Positions 1 to 9,207 of a stretch of 64,000 nucleotides of DNA are shown one piece after another. Below the pieces are notes generated by a model. It worked only from the letters and a program-made list of their open reading frames with translations, made no database searches and was not told the origin of the DNA. The position numbers were made by a program, and so were the translations under genes. Source of the DNA: Loktanella sp. PT4BL (lineage in GTDB: Bacteria > Pseudomonadota > Alphaproteobacteria > Rhodobacterales > Rhodobacteraceae). The DNA lies in the NCBI RefSeq assembly GCF_003201935.1, contig NZ_QJJL01000001.1, forward strand, positions 62,001 to 126,000. Direction: 5' to 3'. Within the stretch, counting starts at the first letter, position 1. Every line of letters starts with the position of its first letter.

Positions 1-609
1 GGCCCCAGTAGTGACCTTTATGCGCTTGGCGCCACGTTCTATCACCTGATCAGCGGTGTTGCCCCGCCAAACAGCCAAACCCGCATGGCCGAATTTGCTG
101 GCAGAAACCCTGATCCGTGTGAACCGCTTGCCGGGCGCTTCCCTGAATATGATCGCGCATTTCTCGAAGCGATCGACAAAGCCATGCAGATCTTGCCAAA
201 GGCACGGATCCAGTCAGCACGGGAATGGCTGAACATCATCAACAAAGAAGGCGAGCGGGTAAAACCGCTAAAGGTAAATTCCCGGTTTGACCTTAACAAG
301 ACTCTGACACGGTTGGTGTCCGAGACAAATGAGTACGTCCTGAACTCGGAACCACGCACACCCAAATCACAACCACTCGAGCTCAAGCCAGCAGAAGCGA
401 AACCGGTAAGGGCACCGGGTTGGGTTCAGGAATTCAACCATGAGACAGGCAAAGCGCCTCAGACGGGGATAAGCAGTCTGGTCGACACAGTGGAAGAGCA
501 GCGCGCGGTGGAAAAGACAGTTGCAGAACTTGAAGCCCGAAAAGCAGCACGATTGGCTGCCGAAGAGCGCAAGAAAAAGTGGTGGCGTCTGGGTTTTGTC
601 AGAAAATAG
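1..609 (+). CDS. Serine/threonine protein kinase, C-terminal part (5' truncated by window)
   Basis: The frame is open from base 1, so the gene starts outside the window. The first visible residues (SSDLYALGATFYHLISG) match the Asp-x-Tyr-(A/S)-Leu-Gly helix after the activation loop of Hanks-type kinases (subdomain IX). The next ~60 residues look like the end of the C-lobe, with an alpha-helix typical of subdomain XI around the SAREWLN stretch. The last ~100 residues are charged and low in complexity, ending in an Ala/Glu/Lys-rich helix and a basic Trp-Trp tail, so probably a linker. Catalytic residues are not visible. A strong hairpin follows the stop. The kinase call is an inference from a partial domain. 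Confidence 0.75.
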   Translation, partial: GPSSDLYALGATFYHLISGVAPPNSQTRMAEFAGRNPDPCEPLAGRFPEYDRAFLEAIDKAMQILPKARIQSAREWLNIINKEGERVKPLKVNSRFDLNKTLTRLVSETNEYVLNSEPRTPKSQPLELKPAEAKPVRAPGWVQEFNHETGKAPQTGISSLVDTVEEQRAVEKTVAELEARKAARLAAEERKKKWWRLGFVRK

Positions 610-640
610 GGCGAAACGGGCGCTTGATAGAAACATATAA

Positions 641-670
641 AAAAAGGCGCATCCAAAGGTGCGCCTTTTT
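641..670. terminator. Bidirectional intrinsic terminator between convergent genes
   Basis: A perfect 10-bp stem (A5-GGCGC / GCGCC-T5) with a 10-nt loop lies between the stop of the kinase gene and the stop of the convergent L,D-transpeptidase gene. The T tract on each strand makes it work in both directions. Confidence 0.85.
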
Positions 671-692
671 CGTTAATTCCACCGTATGACTG

Positions 693-1274
693 TCAAATCA
701 GAAGAACCTGCGTACCGACACGGGTCAGCGCATAGAGCTCTGCAATCTGTTCGTTATACAGGCCAACGCACCCGTTAGAGGACCGGCGGCCAATCTTGCG
801 TGTGTCATGGGTGCCGTGAATACGGTAGTATTGCCAAGACAAGTGCAAGGCATGCGTACCAAGCGGGTTGTCAGGACCCGGACCAATGAAATCCGGCCAT
901 TCGGGGTTACGCAGCTTCATGGATGGCGTCGGCGCCCAGCTTGGTCCTTCAACCTTGCGTGTGATCTCGGTCCGGCCCGTGCGCGTCAGTTCGTCGGACA
1001 GCGGAACACTTGTGGGATACAGCTTATAAATCGACTCGTCTTCAGACCAGAAATGCAAAGCGCGCGACTGCAGGTCGACCAGAATCGCGCCATTGTTCAG
1101 GTTGCTGAAATACGGCTGCCAGTCCAACGACCGGAAACTCGCGATATTCCGCTGAACACCTTGCGAGATATCAGCCTCGATTTCTGTGCTGTTGGCCGTC
1201 TGTGCAACAGCCCCTGTGCCGACGATAGCTGCCGAAGCCGCCAAGAACCCACGGCGCGAGAACGTATTTGTCAT
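693..1274 (-). CDS. L,D-transpeptidase (YkuD/ErfK family), Tat-exported
   Basis: The protein of 193 aa should cross-link or modify peptidoglycan in the periplasm by L,D-transpeptidation. The N-terminus carries a twin-arginine signal (SRRGFLAAS) followed by a hydrophobic stretch and an Ala-x-Ala-like cleavage region. The C-terminal half has the YkuD signature: His in the IHGTHD stretch and the catalytic Cys in SSNGCVGL, followed by the usual helix. I chose the ATG at 1274 because it has a GAGGAG ribosome site and gives a clean signal peptide; an upstream in-frame start at 1346 would add 24 residues before the signal. A second YkuD protein is encoded nearby at 1991-2482. Confidence 0.88.
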   Translation of the reverse strand: MTNTFSRRGFLAASAAIVGTGAVAQTANSTEIEADISQGVQRNIASFRSLDWQPYFSNLNNGAILVDLQSRALHFWSEDESIYKLYPTSVPLSDELTRTGRTEITRKVEGPSWAPTPSMKLRNPEWPDFIGPGPDNPLGTHALHLSWQYYRIHGTHDTRKIGRRSSNGCVGLYNEQIAELYALTRVGTQVLLI

Positions 1275-1442
1275 TTTGGCCCTCCTCAAAGGATCATTCT
1301 TCTTAAGAATAGTAGATAATGTGTCTGGCATAGCATCGCAATTCAAACAAATGTCATTCCCGCCAATCTGAGTGGATGTGGGTTTGAAGTGTCACGCCAA
1401 TCAAGCTAAAGGTTTAGAAACTCAAAAAGGACGAGCGGTCTA

Positions 1443-1994
1443 ATGTTGCGACGCGAAATGGTGATGGGACTGGCAGCAGTCGGACTTGCGGCCTGTAGTG
1501 CTCCGAGCAACAGACCGCTTGGGCCGGATGGGCTCCCCTTGCCGACGGCTTATGTGATACGTTCCGGCGATGAAGCCGCTGTGCAGTTCCGGATGCTGGA
1601 TAGTGTCAACGCGCTACGGCGCACCGCAGGCGTCCCGCCTGTCGAACTCGATTCACGGCTGAATGCCGCCGCCGCGACGCACTCACGCGATATGGCCGTA
1701 CAGAACAGGCCCTGGCTTTTTGGATCTGATGGTTCAAGCCCGCTGGAACGGGCACGTCGTGTGGGTTTCCCTGGGCGGCTGTTGGGTGAGAATATTTCAG
1801 AGTCATTTGAAACAGAATTGCAGACACTCGGAGCGTGGATGGCGCAACCTGATACCCGCGCTGTAATACTTGATCCCGACGCGCGTTTTATGGGCTTTGC
1901 ATGGTATCAAGAGGAATCAGCCAAGCTTTGGTGGACATTGAACATGGGTAGCGACCCAAGCATCAGGCAGCCAATCGCCGGCTTCAGCTTCTAG
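1443..1994 (+). CDS. CAP/SCP-domain lipoprotein (YkwD-like)
   Basis: The 183-aa protein starts with a short lipoprotein signal (lipobox LAAC, Cys18) and continues as a CAP/SCP-like domain. Visible signatures are the helix with NALRRTAGVPPVEL, the HSRDMA motif that supplies a conserved His, the GENI motif, and a C-terminal beta strand ending in WWTLNMG. Bacterial CAP proteins are secreted or envelope-bound, with mostly unknown roles. An AAAAAGGA ribosome site precedes the ATG. The gene lies between two L,D-transpeptidase genes, which points to an envelope role. Its stop codon overlaps that of the convergent downstream gene by four bases. Confidence 0.85.
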   Translation: MLRREMVMGLAAVGLAACSAPSNRPLGPDGLPLPTAYVIRSGDEAAVQFRMLDSVNALRRTAGVPPVELDSRLNAAAATHSRDMAVQNRPWLFGSDGSSPLERARRVGFPGRLLGENISESFETELQTLGAWMAQPDTRAVILDPDARFMGFAWYQEESAKLWWTLNMGSDPSIRQPIAGFSF

Positions 1995-2482
1995 GCGTAG
2001 ATGTAGATCAGCGTGCCTGTGTCGACCATCGCGTAGACTTCTTCCATCTCTTCGTTAGTCACTGCAATGCAGCCCCACGTCCAATCCGGTGTGCCGATCC
2101 ATCTTTGCGGTGTTCCGTGGATAAAGATATCACCCCCCGGATCCACACCTTTGGCCTTCGCATAGGCAAGGTCGTTGGCATCAGGATAAGAGATCCCCAA
2201 AGATAGGTGGAAGCGGCTGTTGGGGTTGCGCCGATCAATCCGGTAGCCGCCTTCGGGCGTGCGGCCGTCACCTTCTTGGGTCTTGTGGCCGATCGGATCA
2301 AAACCCAGATCGATTTTGTAGGACTTCAGCAGCGTACGGTTGTTGAGCAACTGCATCTCACGCCGTTCTTTCAGCACCTGAATACGGGTTACTTCTGGCC
2401 CAGTGTAAACCGATGCCTGACTTGCACACCCGGCAAGCCCAAATGCGGCTGAACCCGCAATCATGGAACGTCTTGAAATCAT
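1991..2482 (-). CDS. L,D-transpeptidase (YkuD family) lipoprotein
   Basis: This is a second periplasmic YkuD-type L,D-transpeptidase (163 aa), with its own signal: twin arginines (ISRRSMIAG) followed by a hydrophobic segment and lipobox GLAGC, so probably a Tat-exported lipoprotein. The catalytic motif is present as IHGTP followed by WGCIAV with the active Cys. It resembles the E. coli YafK/YcfS side of the family more than the larger LysM-containing enzymes, since no LysM domain is visible. I prefer the ATG at 2482 (GGGCAGAG upstream) to the ATG at 2494, which has no ribosome site. The stop overlaps that of the convergent CAP gene. Confidence 0.87.
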   Translation of the reverse strand: MISRRSMIAGSAAFGLAGCASQASVYTGPEVTRIQVLKERREMQLLNNRTLLKSYKIDLGFDPIGHKTQEGDGRTPEGGYRIDRRNPNSRFHLSLGISYPDANDLAYAKAKGVDPGGDIFIHGTPQRWIGTPDWTWGCIAVTNEEMEEVYAMVDTGTLIYIYA

Positions 2483-2570
2483 GTCTCTGCCCAATCGCTA
2501 CGGTCTACGCCGTTTCGACCAGATTATATGATGTGGATGTGTCAGAAAAGATAATGTTGTGCGATTACAC

Positions 2571-3773
2571 TCATTTCCGCGTGAATGATGCAACAACTTC
2601 AACATGCGGTGACCAGCGGAACTGATCTACAACCTGCACCCAAGGCATCACAAACCCTGCATCAACGAGCATTCTTGCATCTCGGGCGAATGTCACGGGG
2701 TTACAGGATACCATTGCAATGGTCTTGATGTCCGATTCTGCCAGATTCGCGATCTGGGCCTCGGCACCTGCGCGTGGAGGATCAATCACAGCGGCATCAA
2801 AATGGCGCAACTCGTCCGCCTCAAGCGGGCGGCGAAAAAGATCGCGGGTTTCTGTGGTGACACGACGCAACTGATGTCCCGCCCGCCAGCCCCGATCAAG
2901 TGCTGCCAGCATCGCAGCTTCGCTCTCAACTGCATGCACCTCTGCGCGTTTTGAAAGCGGAAGAGTGAAAGTGCCGCAGCCTGCAAAAAGGTCGATGATT
3001 CGGACTGCATCTGCAGTGATTTCGTCAACGGCGGCAAGCAAGGTGGCCTCGCCATGTTTCGTTGCCTGCAAAAACGCACCGGGCGGCGGCACAACTCCGG
3101 TCCCACCGAAGTCCTGCATCGGCGGATTGATCGTAACGACAGGTTCGTCGTTCCACACCAGCCGTGACAGACCAAACTGGTTGGCAAGCGCCGCCAATTC
3201 GACACGCAACTGCGGCGTCAGCTCTTTTTCTGTCCCGATCAAGATATCAGGGCCAAGAACCGCTTCGGTCACAGTCAGGTCGATTTCGCCTTTGCGCGAA
3301 CAGGCCAGAACGGTCAAAGCCTCGAGCGCGGGAAAACTGGCCAGAAGTGCGGGCGTGACCAGTTGGCAATCTGTCACCTGCACGAGGTTATCCGACGCGC
3401 GGGTGTGAAACCCGACCATCGCGCCCTTTTTCGTGCGTCGCCCCGAGAATTTCGCCCGCCTGCGCGATTGTGCGGGTGACGTTGCGATTTCGCGGAACGC
3501 TGGGTCCAGTCCGCGGGCATGGACGGCTTTGACAACGATATCCTGTTTCCACGCGGCAACAAACGCGTCTGTGGCGTGTTGCATAGCACAGCCACCGCAA
3601 GTCTTGAAATGTCGACAGGGGGCGGCGACCCGATCCACGGAAGGCGTCACGATCCGCAGGGTACCGTCTTGCGCGACATCCACCTCTTCACCCGGCAAGA
3701 CACGCGGCAGCAAGGATTGCCCGTCAGAGGCACGCCCCATGCCAAGGTGGGTCAGACTTTCGATCGTCAGCAT
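2571..3773 (-). CDS. rlmD: 23S rRNA (uracil-C5)-methyltransferase, RlmD/TrmA family
   Basis: This 400-aa protein is a SAM-dependent RNA m5U methyltransferase. The N-terminal ~45 residues are a short TRAM-like OB fold. Three cysteines follow in the CxxxxxCGGC arrangement (Cys53, Cys59, Cys62), with a fourth Cys near residue 137, the 4Fe-4S ligand set known from RumA/RlmD. The SAM-binding motif is DLFAGCGTFTLPLS, and the catalytic Cys sits in VSCNP near residue 357. The start codon directly follows the stop of the upstream ABC gene, so it is the last gene of a long operon. The target uridine (U1939 or U747 type) cannot be told from sequence alone; the symbol is the best family match. Confidence 0.85.
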   Translation of the reverse strand: MLTIESLTHLGMGRASDGQSLLPRVLPGEEVDVAQDGTLRIVTPSVDRVAAPCRHFKTCGGCAMQHATDAFVAAWKQDIVVKAVHARGLDPAFREIATSPAQSRRRAKFSGRRTKKGAMVGFHTRASDNLVQVTDCQLVTPALLASFPALEALTVLACSRKGEIDLTVTEAVLGPDILIGTEKELTPQLRVELAALANQFGLSRLVWNDEPVVTINPPMQDFGGTGVVPPPGAFLQATKHGEATLLAAVDEITADAVRIIDLFAGCGTFTLPLSKRAEVHAVESEAAMLAALDRGWRAGHQLRRVTTETRDLFRRPLEADELRHFDAAVIDPPRAGAEAQIANLAESDIKTIAMVSCNPVTFARDARMLVDAGFVMPWVQVVDQFRWSPHVEVVASFTRK

Positions 3774-5606
3774 TTATTCCGCCGCATCTTTCACATTGAT
3801 GAACCCACCGGACTGGCGGTTCCAATAGCGCGCGTAAAGACCACCTTGGGCCAAAAGCACGTCGTGCGTTCCTTGTTCGACAATGCGACCTGCGTCAAGC
3901 ACGACAATACGGTCCATCCGCGCCAAAGTGGACAGGCGGTGTGCGATCGCAATAACGGTCTTGCCGTCCATAATAGAGTCTAACGCAGACTGAATCGATG
4001 CTTCGACCTCGGAATCAAGCGCGCTCGTCGCCTCGTCCAGCACCAGAATTGGCGCGTCTTTCAGGATTGCGCGCGCAATCGCAATGCGCTGGCGTTGCCC
4101 GCCCGAGAGCTTGACGCCGCGTTCGCCCAAATGCGCATCATAGCCGGTGCGCCCTTTATGATCTTTCAGCGTCAGGATGAAATCATGCGCCTCGGCCTGC
4201 TTTGCGGCAGCTTCGATTTCGTCCTGCGTCGCATCGGGTTTGCCGTATCTGATATTGTCACGGGCCGACCGGTTGAACATTGCGGTTTCCTGCGTGACCA
4301 TCGCGATCTGGCGGCGCAGGCTTTCTTGGGTCACGTCGCGCACATCGGCGCCATCAATCGTGATCTTGCCCGCCTCGGCATCATAAAGCCGCAGCAACAA
4401 CGCCACCAAAGTCGATTTACCCGCACCCGAGGCCCCGACCAGCCCCAGCTTTTCACCAGGGGCCACATTCAGCGATACACCGTCCAAGCCACCCGGGCCG
4501 CCGCCATAGGTGAATGACACGTCCTCCAGCGCAATCGCGCCCTTGTGCGCGGTCAATTCAATCGCGTTTTCAGCATCAGTCAACGTATGTGCCGGGCTGA
4601 GCGTGATCATCGCATCTTCAACCTCGCCCACATTGGCGTACATGCCCATCAACGTGAAACTGACCCAACCCGTCATCTGCGCAAGCCGCAGCGATATCGC
4701 GCCAGCAGCGGCGATATCACCGGCAGAAGCGGTGCCTACGCTCCAGAAATAGAGCGTCATGCCGACCAGAATGACAGGCAACAGCCCGCCCAGCGCCATC
4801 AGCCAAAAGCGGAAGGATGCGGACATCCAGCCATAGCGCACAGCAGTGCCCCAGTAATTCTCCATCGCGTCAATCGCCGCGCGGTCTTCATGGGCGTCAT
4901 GTGCAAACAGTTTGACGGTCTTGATATTGGTAATCGTATCCACGACCTGCCCTGTGACCATCGCTCGCGTCGCCGCGCGCGCTTTGGACCTTGCGCGGAT
5001 ACGCGGCATGAAAAAACGGATCAGCCAGATATAGGACGCCGCCCAAACCGCCAAAAGCAGTGCAGACCGCGCGTCTATCGTGAACAACAAAATGATTGAG
5101 CCCACCAAAGACGCCAAAGCAAAGGCGACCGTATGGATCATATCGACAATCAGGTCAGTGGTCGCTCGCGCTGCCTGCATCTGCTTTTGGGCAATTCGGC
5201 CTGCGAAATCATCGTCAAAGAATGTGACCGACTGTCCGATTGAATGGCGGTGCAAGCGTGACAGGATGAGATTGCCTAAAGACGGGCCAACGACCACCGC
5301 CTGCATCACGCCCGACACACCAAGGATAACCGGACGCAAAACGATGAAAAACGCGGTGACCCCCATCAACAAAAGTACATTTTCGGTGAAATATCCCTCG
5401 CCTGACGAATTCAGCGCCGCATCAATCACCCAGCCCAGCATCAGCGCCGTTGCGACCTCTAGGGTGCCGGCCAAAGCAGACACTAATCCAGCCCACAATG
5501 TGATTTTCGTGCTGCCTTTCAGACACCAGCGCAGGAACGCCATCAGGGTCTGTGGCGGCGGGCCTTCGGCGGGTTCAAAGGGGTCAATCCAGCGTTCTGG
5601 GGTCAT
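3774..5606 (-). CDS. ABC transporter half-molecule (permease + ATPase), subunit 2
   Basis: The 610-aa protein has an ABCB/MsbA-like exporter layout: about six membrane segments in residues ~35-320 and a C-terminal ATPase domain. The ATPase has Walker A GASGAGKST, the signature LSGGQRQRIAIARAIL, Walker B ILVLDEATSALDSE and the H-loop IAIAHRLST, all intact. Its start overlaps the stop of the upstream paralogue as TAATG, so the two are translationally coupled and probably form a heterodimer. The substrate is not evident; lipids, peptides or drugs are all possible for this family. Confidence 0.9.
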   Translation of the reverse strand: MTPERWIDPFEPAEGPPPQTLMAFLRWCLKGSTKITLWAGLVSALAGTLEVATALMLGWVIDAALNSSGEGYFTENVLLLMGVTAFFIVLRPVILGVSGVMQAVVVGPSLGNLILSRLHRHSIGQSVTFFDDDFAGRIAQKQMQAARATTDLIVDMIHTVAFALASLVGSIILLFTIDARSALLLAVWAASYIWLIRFFMPRIRARSKARAATRAMVTGQVVDTITNIKTVKLFAHDAHEDRAAIDAMENYWGTAVRYGWMSASFRFWLMALGGLLPVILVGMTLYFWSVGTASAGDIAAAGAISLRLAQMTGWVSFTLMGMYANVGEVEDAMITLSPAHTLTDAENAIELTAHKGAIALEDVSFTYGGGPGGLDGVSLNVAPGEKLGLVGASGAGKSTLVALLLRLYDAEAGKITIDGADVRDVTQESLRRQIAMVTQETAMFNRSARDNIRYGKPDATQDEIEAAAKQAEAHDFILTLKDHKGRTGYDAHLGERGVKLSGGQRQRIAIARAILKDAPILVLDEATSALDSEVEASIQSALDSIMDGKTVIAIAHRLSTLARMDRIVVLDAGRIVEQGTHDVLLAQGGLYARYWNRQSGGFINVKDAAE

Positions 5607-7450
5607 TATTTTTCCTGTCCGCCCTGTCCCAGAAAGCCCCCTGATTGGCGCGCCCAGAACCGTGCGTATTGTCCATTTGCCGCCAGCAGTGCGTCATGGG
5701 TGCCGTCTTCGATGATGCGGCCCTGATCCATCACGATGATCCGGTCCATCCGGGCAATCGTCGACAAACGGTGTGCGATGGCGATGACGGTCTTGCCCTC
5801 CATCATTCCATAAAGTGTCTGCTGAATTGCGGCTTCGACCTCACTATCTAGTGCGCTCGTCGCTTCGTCCAAGAGCAGTATCGGCGCATCTTTCAAAATC
5901 ACCCGTGCAAGACTGATCCTCTGTCGCTGTCCACCCGAAAGTTTCACACCGCGTTCGCCGACACGGGCATCATATCCTGTGTTGCCCTCATTATCCTGCA
6001 GTCCGATAATGAAATCATGCGCTTCGGCCTTTTGGGCGGCAGCGATCATGGCCTCTTCGGTGGCGGCGGGGTTGCCATAAAGGATATTCTCGCGCACCGA
6101 GCGATGCAGAAGCGCGCTGTCCTGTTGCACCATACCGATGGCACTGCGCAGGCTGTCCTGAGTGGTGGATCTGATGTCCTGCCCGTCAATCAGAATCTGC
6201 CCCTGTTCTACATCATAGAACCGCAGCAGAAGCTTCACCAAGGTCGACTTGCCCGCACCGGATTGCCCGACCAGACCAACCTTTTCACCGGCTGCAATCG
6301 AAAGATTCACATGATCCAGACCGCCGGTCTTCTTGCCGTAGTGATGTGACAGATTGCAGATTTCGACTGCACCGGAGCGGATATTCAAAGGTTTGGCATC
6401 CGGTTGATCAAGCAAAGTCACAGGCTGTGCGATAGTCAGCATCCCCTCCTTCACCACACCCAATTCGCGGAAGAAATCCGTCATCGCCCACATAATCCAG
6501 CCCGACATGGCATTCAGGCGCAGCGCAAGCGAGGTTGCAACAGCCACCACACCAACAGACGCCATCCCCTGCATCCAAAGCCAGATGGACCAGCCAACGA
6601 CACCCACAACCAATACGCCATTCAGCAGCATCAAACCCGCGTCCATCAGCGTATAAAGCCGCATTTCGATCTGGAAGGTACGGCGCGCTTCCTCGATCGC
6701 TTCTTTTGCGTAATCAATTTCGCGGTCGTGATGGGCGAACATCTTGACGGCGTGAATGTTGGTGTAGCTGTCCACGACACGCCCCGTCACCGCACTCCGC
6801 GCGTTCGACGCCGCCTCAGATGCGGGCGTGATGCGGCGGATGACCCAGTGAAGCAGGAAAAGATAGGGCACAAGCCAGAGCATCAGCGGCAGCAACAGCC
6901 GCAAATCCGCCTGCCCCAGCAAAACGGCAGCGCCGATGATATAGGCCACGGCAAAGGTCAGCGCATCGAACAGTTGAAACACGACAGACCCCGCAGCAGG
7001 GGGTGTTTGCATGATGCGGTTCGCAATTCGGCCTGCGAAATCATCCTCGAACCAACCCACGGATTGCCGCAACACATGGCGGTGCGCCCGCCAGCGCACC
7101 AACGTGCCAAAATTCGGCAGGATCGTGTTGTTCAGCAGCAGGATCTGCAACATGTGAAAGGCGGGACGGATCGTCAGGATCAGGAAAGCAACCAGCAGAA
7201 ACTCCGCACCACTCTCGGCCCATACCTGCGTAGGTGTGCCACCGCCAAGGATATCAACAAGGCGGCCAAGATAGCTCAGCAGCCAGATTTCAATCATTGC
7301 GATGATGATGGCGGAAATACCTGTGACCCAAAACACCTTTTTGAACGGCTCTGCGTAGGCGCGCAGAAACGGGTAAAGCCGCTTGGGCGGTGTGTCGTTC
7401 TCCTTGTAGGGCACATAGGGATCGACAAGACCTTCGAACCAACGAAACAC
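5606..7450 (-). CDS. ABC transporter half-molecule (permease + ATPase), subunit 1
   Basis: This 614-aa half-transporter is a close paralogue of the next gene downstream, with six predicted membrane segments and an intact ATPase: Walker A GQSGAGKST, signature LSGGQRQRISLARVIL, Walker B ILLLDEATSALDSE and H-loop IAHRLSTIAR. Both partners have the catalytic Glu after Walker B, so the predicted heterodimer would have two competent ATP sites. The start codon is GTG, with an AAAGGCAGG stretch about nine bases upstream. It follows the LysE-family gene by 46 bases on the same strand and may be read from the same transcript. Confidence 0.9.
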   Translation of the reverse strand: MFRWFEGLVDPYVPYKENDTPPKRLYPFLRAYAEPFKKVFWVTGISAIIIAMIEIWLLSYLGRLVDILGGGTPTQVWAESGAEFLLVAFLILTIRPAFHMLQILLLNNTILPNFGTLVRWRAHRHVLRQSVGWFEDDFAGRIANRIMQTPPAAGSVVFQLFDALTFAVAYIIGAAVLLGQADLRLLLPLMLWLVPYLFLLHWVIRRITPASEAASNARSAVTGRVVDSYTNIHAVKMFAHHDREIDYAKEAIEEARRTFQIEMRLYTLMDAGLMLLNGVLVVGVVGWSIWLWMQGMASVGVVAVATSLALRLNAMSGWIMWAMTDFFRELGVVKEGMLTIAQPVTLLDQPDAKPLNIRSGAVEICNLSHHYGKKTGGLDHVNLSIAAGEKVGLVGQSGAGKSTLVKLLLRFYDVEQGQILIDGQDIRSTTQDSLRSAIGMVQQDSALLHRSVRENILYGNPAATEEAMIAAAQKAEAHDFIIGLQDNEGNTGYDARVGERGVKLSGGQRQRISLARVILKDAPILLLDEATSALDSEVEAAIQQTLYGMMEGKTVIAIAHRLSTIARMDRIIVMDQGRIIEDGTHDALLAANGQYARFWARQSGGFLGQGGQEK

Positions 7451-7496
7451 GGGGCCTGCCTTTCTGGGTTAGACCCTCGCTATAGCAAAGCTTATC

Positions 7497-8078
7497 TCAG
7501 AGAAAAAGCAGGACCGAGAAACCCGCCAAAGCCAGCGCCATGACGCGCATGAAGATGCGCCACGCACCCGGGTTTTTCAGCAGATAAGCCAGCAAGCTAC
7601 CCGCGACCGCCCAGAAGATGCAGACGCCAAGGTTGAGCGAGGAGAAGGTCGCCGCCAAGGTCAGCGCCTGCTGCATGGGAGCCAGCGTGGCGACATAGGC
7701 GGTGGCGCTGAGTGCAACAGCCCAGACCTTGGGGTTCACCCATTGAAACAGGATCGCCTGAAGGATGGTAAAGGGCCTGTCCGTCTCGCGCTTCTTTGCC
7801 GGATCAGCGCGCCAGAGGTTATAGGCCATCCAGAGAATCCAAAGGCCCGCGATGATCTTCAACACCCCGCCGAGCGCAGGATGCGCGGTGATCAATGCCC
7901 CGATGCCGATGCCTGTGACAGCAGCGATGATGCCGACACCCAAAGCCACGCCGATGATATGCGGCAGAGTGCGTTGAAACCCGAAACGCGCGCCGGAGGT
8001 TGTAATCAAGATCACATTCGGCCCTGGCGAGAAAAGGCCGAAGAAAACAAAACCGATGAGAGGCAGAAACTCAGCCAA
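7497..8078 (-). CDS. LysE/RhtB-family amino-acid exporter
   Basis: The 193-aa hydrophobic protein has about six membrane segments and the N-terminal LysE signature (GLFSPGPNVILITTSGA, with the conserved SPGPN). The family exports amino acids such as lysine, threonine or homoserine derivatives from the cytoplasm; the substrate here is unknown. The only in-frame start is a TTG at 8078, which overlaps the end of the CCA-adding-enzyme gene by eight bases, so expression is likely coupled to that gene. The rare start codon suggests low expression. Confidence 0.85.
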   Translation of the reverse strand: MAEFLPLIGFVFFGLFSPGPNVILITTSGARFGFQRTLPHIIGVALGVGIIAAVTGIGIGALITAHPALGGVLKIIAGLWILWMAYNLWRADPAKKRETDRPFTILQAILFQWVNPKVWAVALSATAYVATLAPMQQALTLAATFSSLNLGVCIFWAVAGSLLAYLLKNPGAWRIFMRVMALALAGFSVLLFL

Positions 8079-9207
8079 GCAAGTCTGCTTTCGTGAGGGT
8101 AAAGCCTGAGGCGATCCACCGCGCCTCGGCCTCTTGCAGGGCTTTGCCCAGCACGGGACCGGAAAGTGCAGGCATCAGATCAGCGGCTTTGAGGGGAAAT
8201 ACTTGGTTTGCCGCATGGGTGATCGCCGCAAGAGCGGTGTCGGCGATTGGCTGTCCCGATGACGCGGATTGGACCAGTAAAACATCCCGTCCCGCGGCCT
8301 CGCCGTGACGATAAGCGGTTTCAACCGGCGACAGACCGGCGGTGATGTGACCCAGCACACGGGATTGGGCGTTAGACAGGCGCAGTGCCTGCGCGGGGTC
8401 CCCGCCAATCACCGCCAAACGGCGCAATGGATCTGGCGCGATACCAAGTGACTGTTCCAGATGCACGAGCACGGCCAGTGCCCCACTTTCTGCACCCGGC
8501 AAGACCTGCGCCAAGGCCCCGGTTGAGGCCATCGCAGCCAGAGCTGGTGCGGGATCAGGCGCACCAAGAAGCTTGAGCATTTCAGCGGTGATGCGCTCCA
8601 CCGAAAGCGATTGCAGACCATCGATATTATCCGCACAGGCGGCCATCCCATCGCGGTCGGGGCCTTCGCTCACATCCCCATACCACGCATAAAACCTGAA
8701 AAACCGCAGGATGCGCAGGTAATCTTCTTTGATCCGCTGATCGGCATCTTCGATAAACCGCACACGGCGCGCGGTCAGGTCCGGCAGACCGCCCAAAGGA
8801 TCGGTGATCTGGCCATCCGGGGCCGCATAGAGCGCATTCATGGTGAAATCGCGACGGCGGGCATCATCCTTGATGTTATCGGAAAAGGCGACAGCAGCGC
8901 GGCGGCCGTCGGTGGCAACATCTCGGCGAAACGTCGTGATCTCGAACGGGGTGTCGTTCACAACCAAAGTGACTGTCCCATGGTCGATCCCAGTGGGAAT
9001 GGCCTTGATCCGTGCTTTTTTGGCCAATGTCATCACAGTCTGCGGTAAAGCATCAGTCGAAAGATCAAGGTCCGCGACGGGCGCGCCCAGCAGTTCATTG
9101 CGGACACATCCCCCCACAAACCACGCCTGATGGCCTGCGTTGGTCAGCAAGGCGCATACCTTTTGCGCGCCCTCATCGTGCAACCATGATGCAGAAATGC
9201 GGGTCAT
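8071..9207 (-). CDS. cca: CCA tRNA nucleotidyltransferase / poly(A) polymerase family
   Basis: The 378-aa protein belongs to the class II nucleotidyltransferase family that adds or repairs the CCA end of tRNA. The N-terminus has the helix-turn GGCVRNELLG and the two catalytic acidic residues in DLDLST (DxD). The motif RRDFTMNALY (motif B) and the RRVRFIEDADQRIKEDYLRILRF region (motif D/E, split here across the domain boundary) follow. The start ATG overlaps the upstream NUDIX stop as ATGA. Alphaproteobacterial proteins of this group were often labelled PcnB; the short length and absence of a basic tail favour CCA addition. Confidence 0.86.
   Translation of the reverse strand: MTRISASWLHDEGAQKVCALLTNAGHQAWFVGGCVRNELLGAPVADLDLSTDALPQTVMTLAKKARIKAIPTGIDHGTVTLVVNDTPFEITTFRRDVATDGRRAAVAFSDNIKDDARRRDFTMNALYAAPDGQITDPLGGLPDLTARRVRFIEDADQRIKEDYLRILRFFRFYAWYGDVSEGPDRDGMAACADNIDGLQSLSVERITAEMLKLLGAPDPAPALAAMASTGALAQVLPGAESGALAVLVHLEQSLGIAPDPLRRLAVIGGDPAQALRLSNAQSRVLGHITAGLSPVETAYRHGEAAGRDVLLVQSASSGQPIADTALAAITHAANQVFPLKAADLMPALSGPVLGKALQEAEARWIASGFTLTKADLLG

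Noticed and set aside
2116-2124. DnaA-box-like CGTGGATAA in the second L,D-transpeptidase gene
   Set aside because: A single 8-of-9 match in coding DNA 30 kb from the origin is expected by chance.
6404-7543. 379-codon open frame antisense to the first ABC half-transporter
   Set aside because: Low-complexity Gln/His/Arg composition and complete overlap with a well-supported ABC gene.
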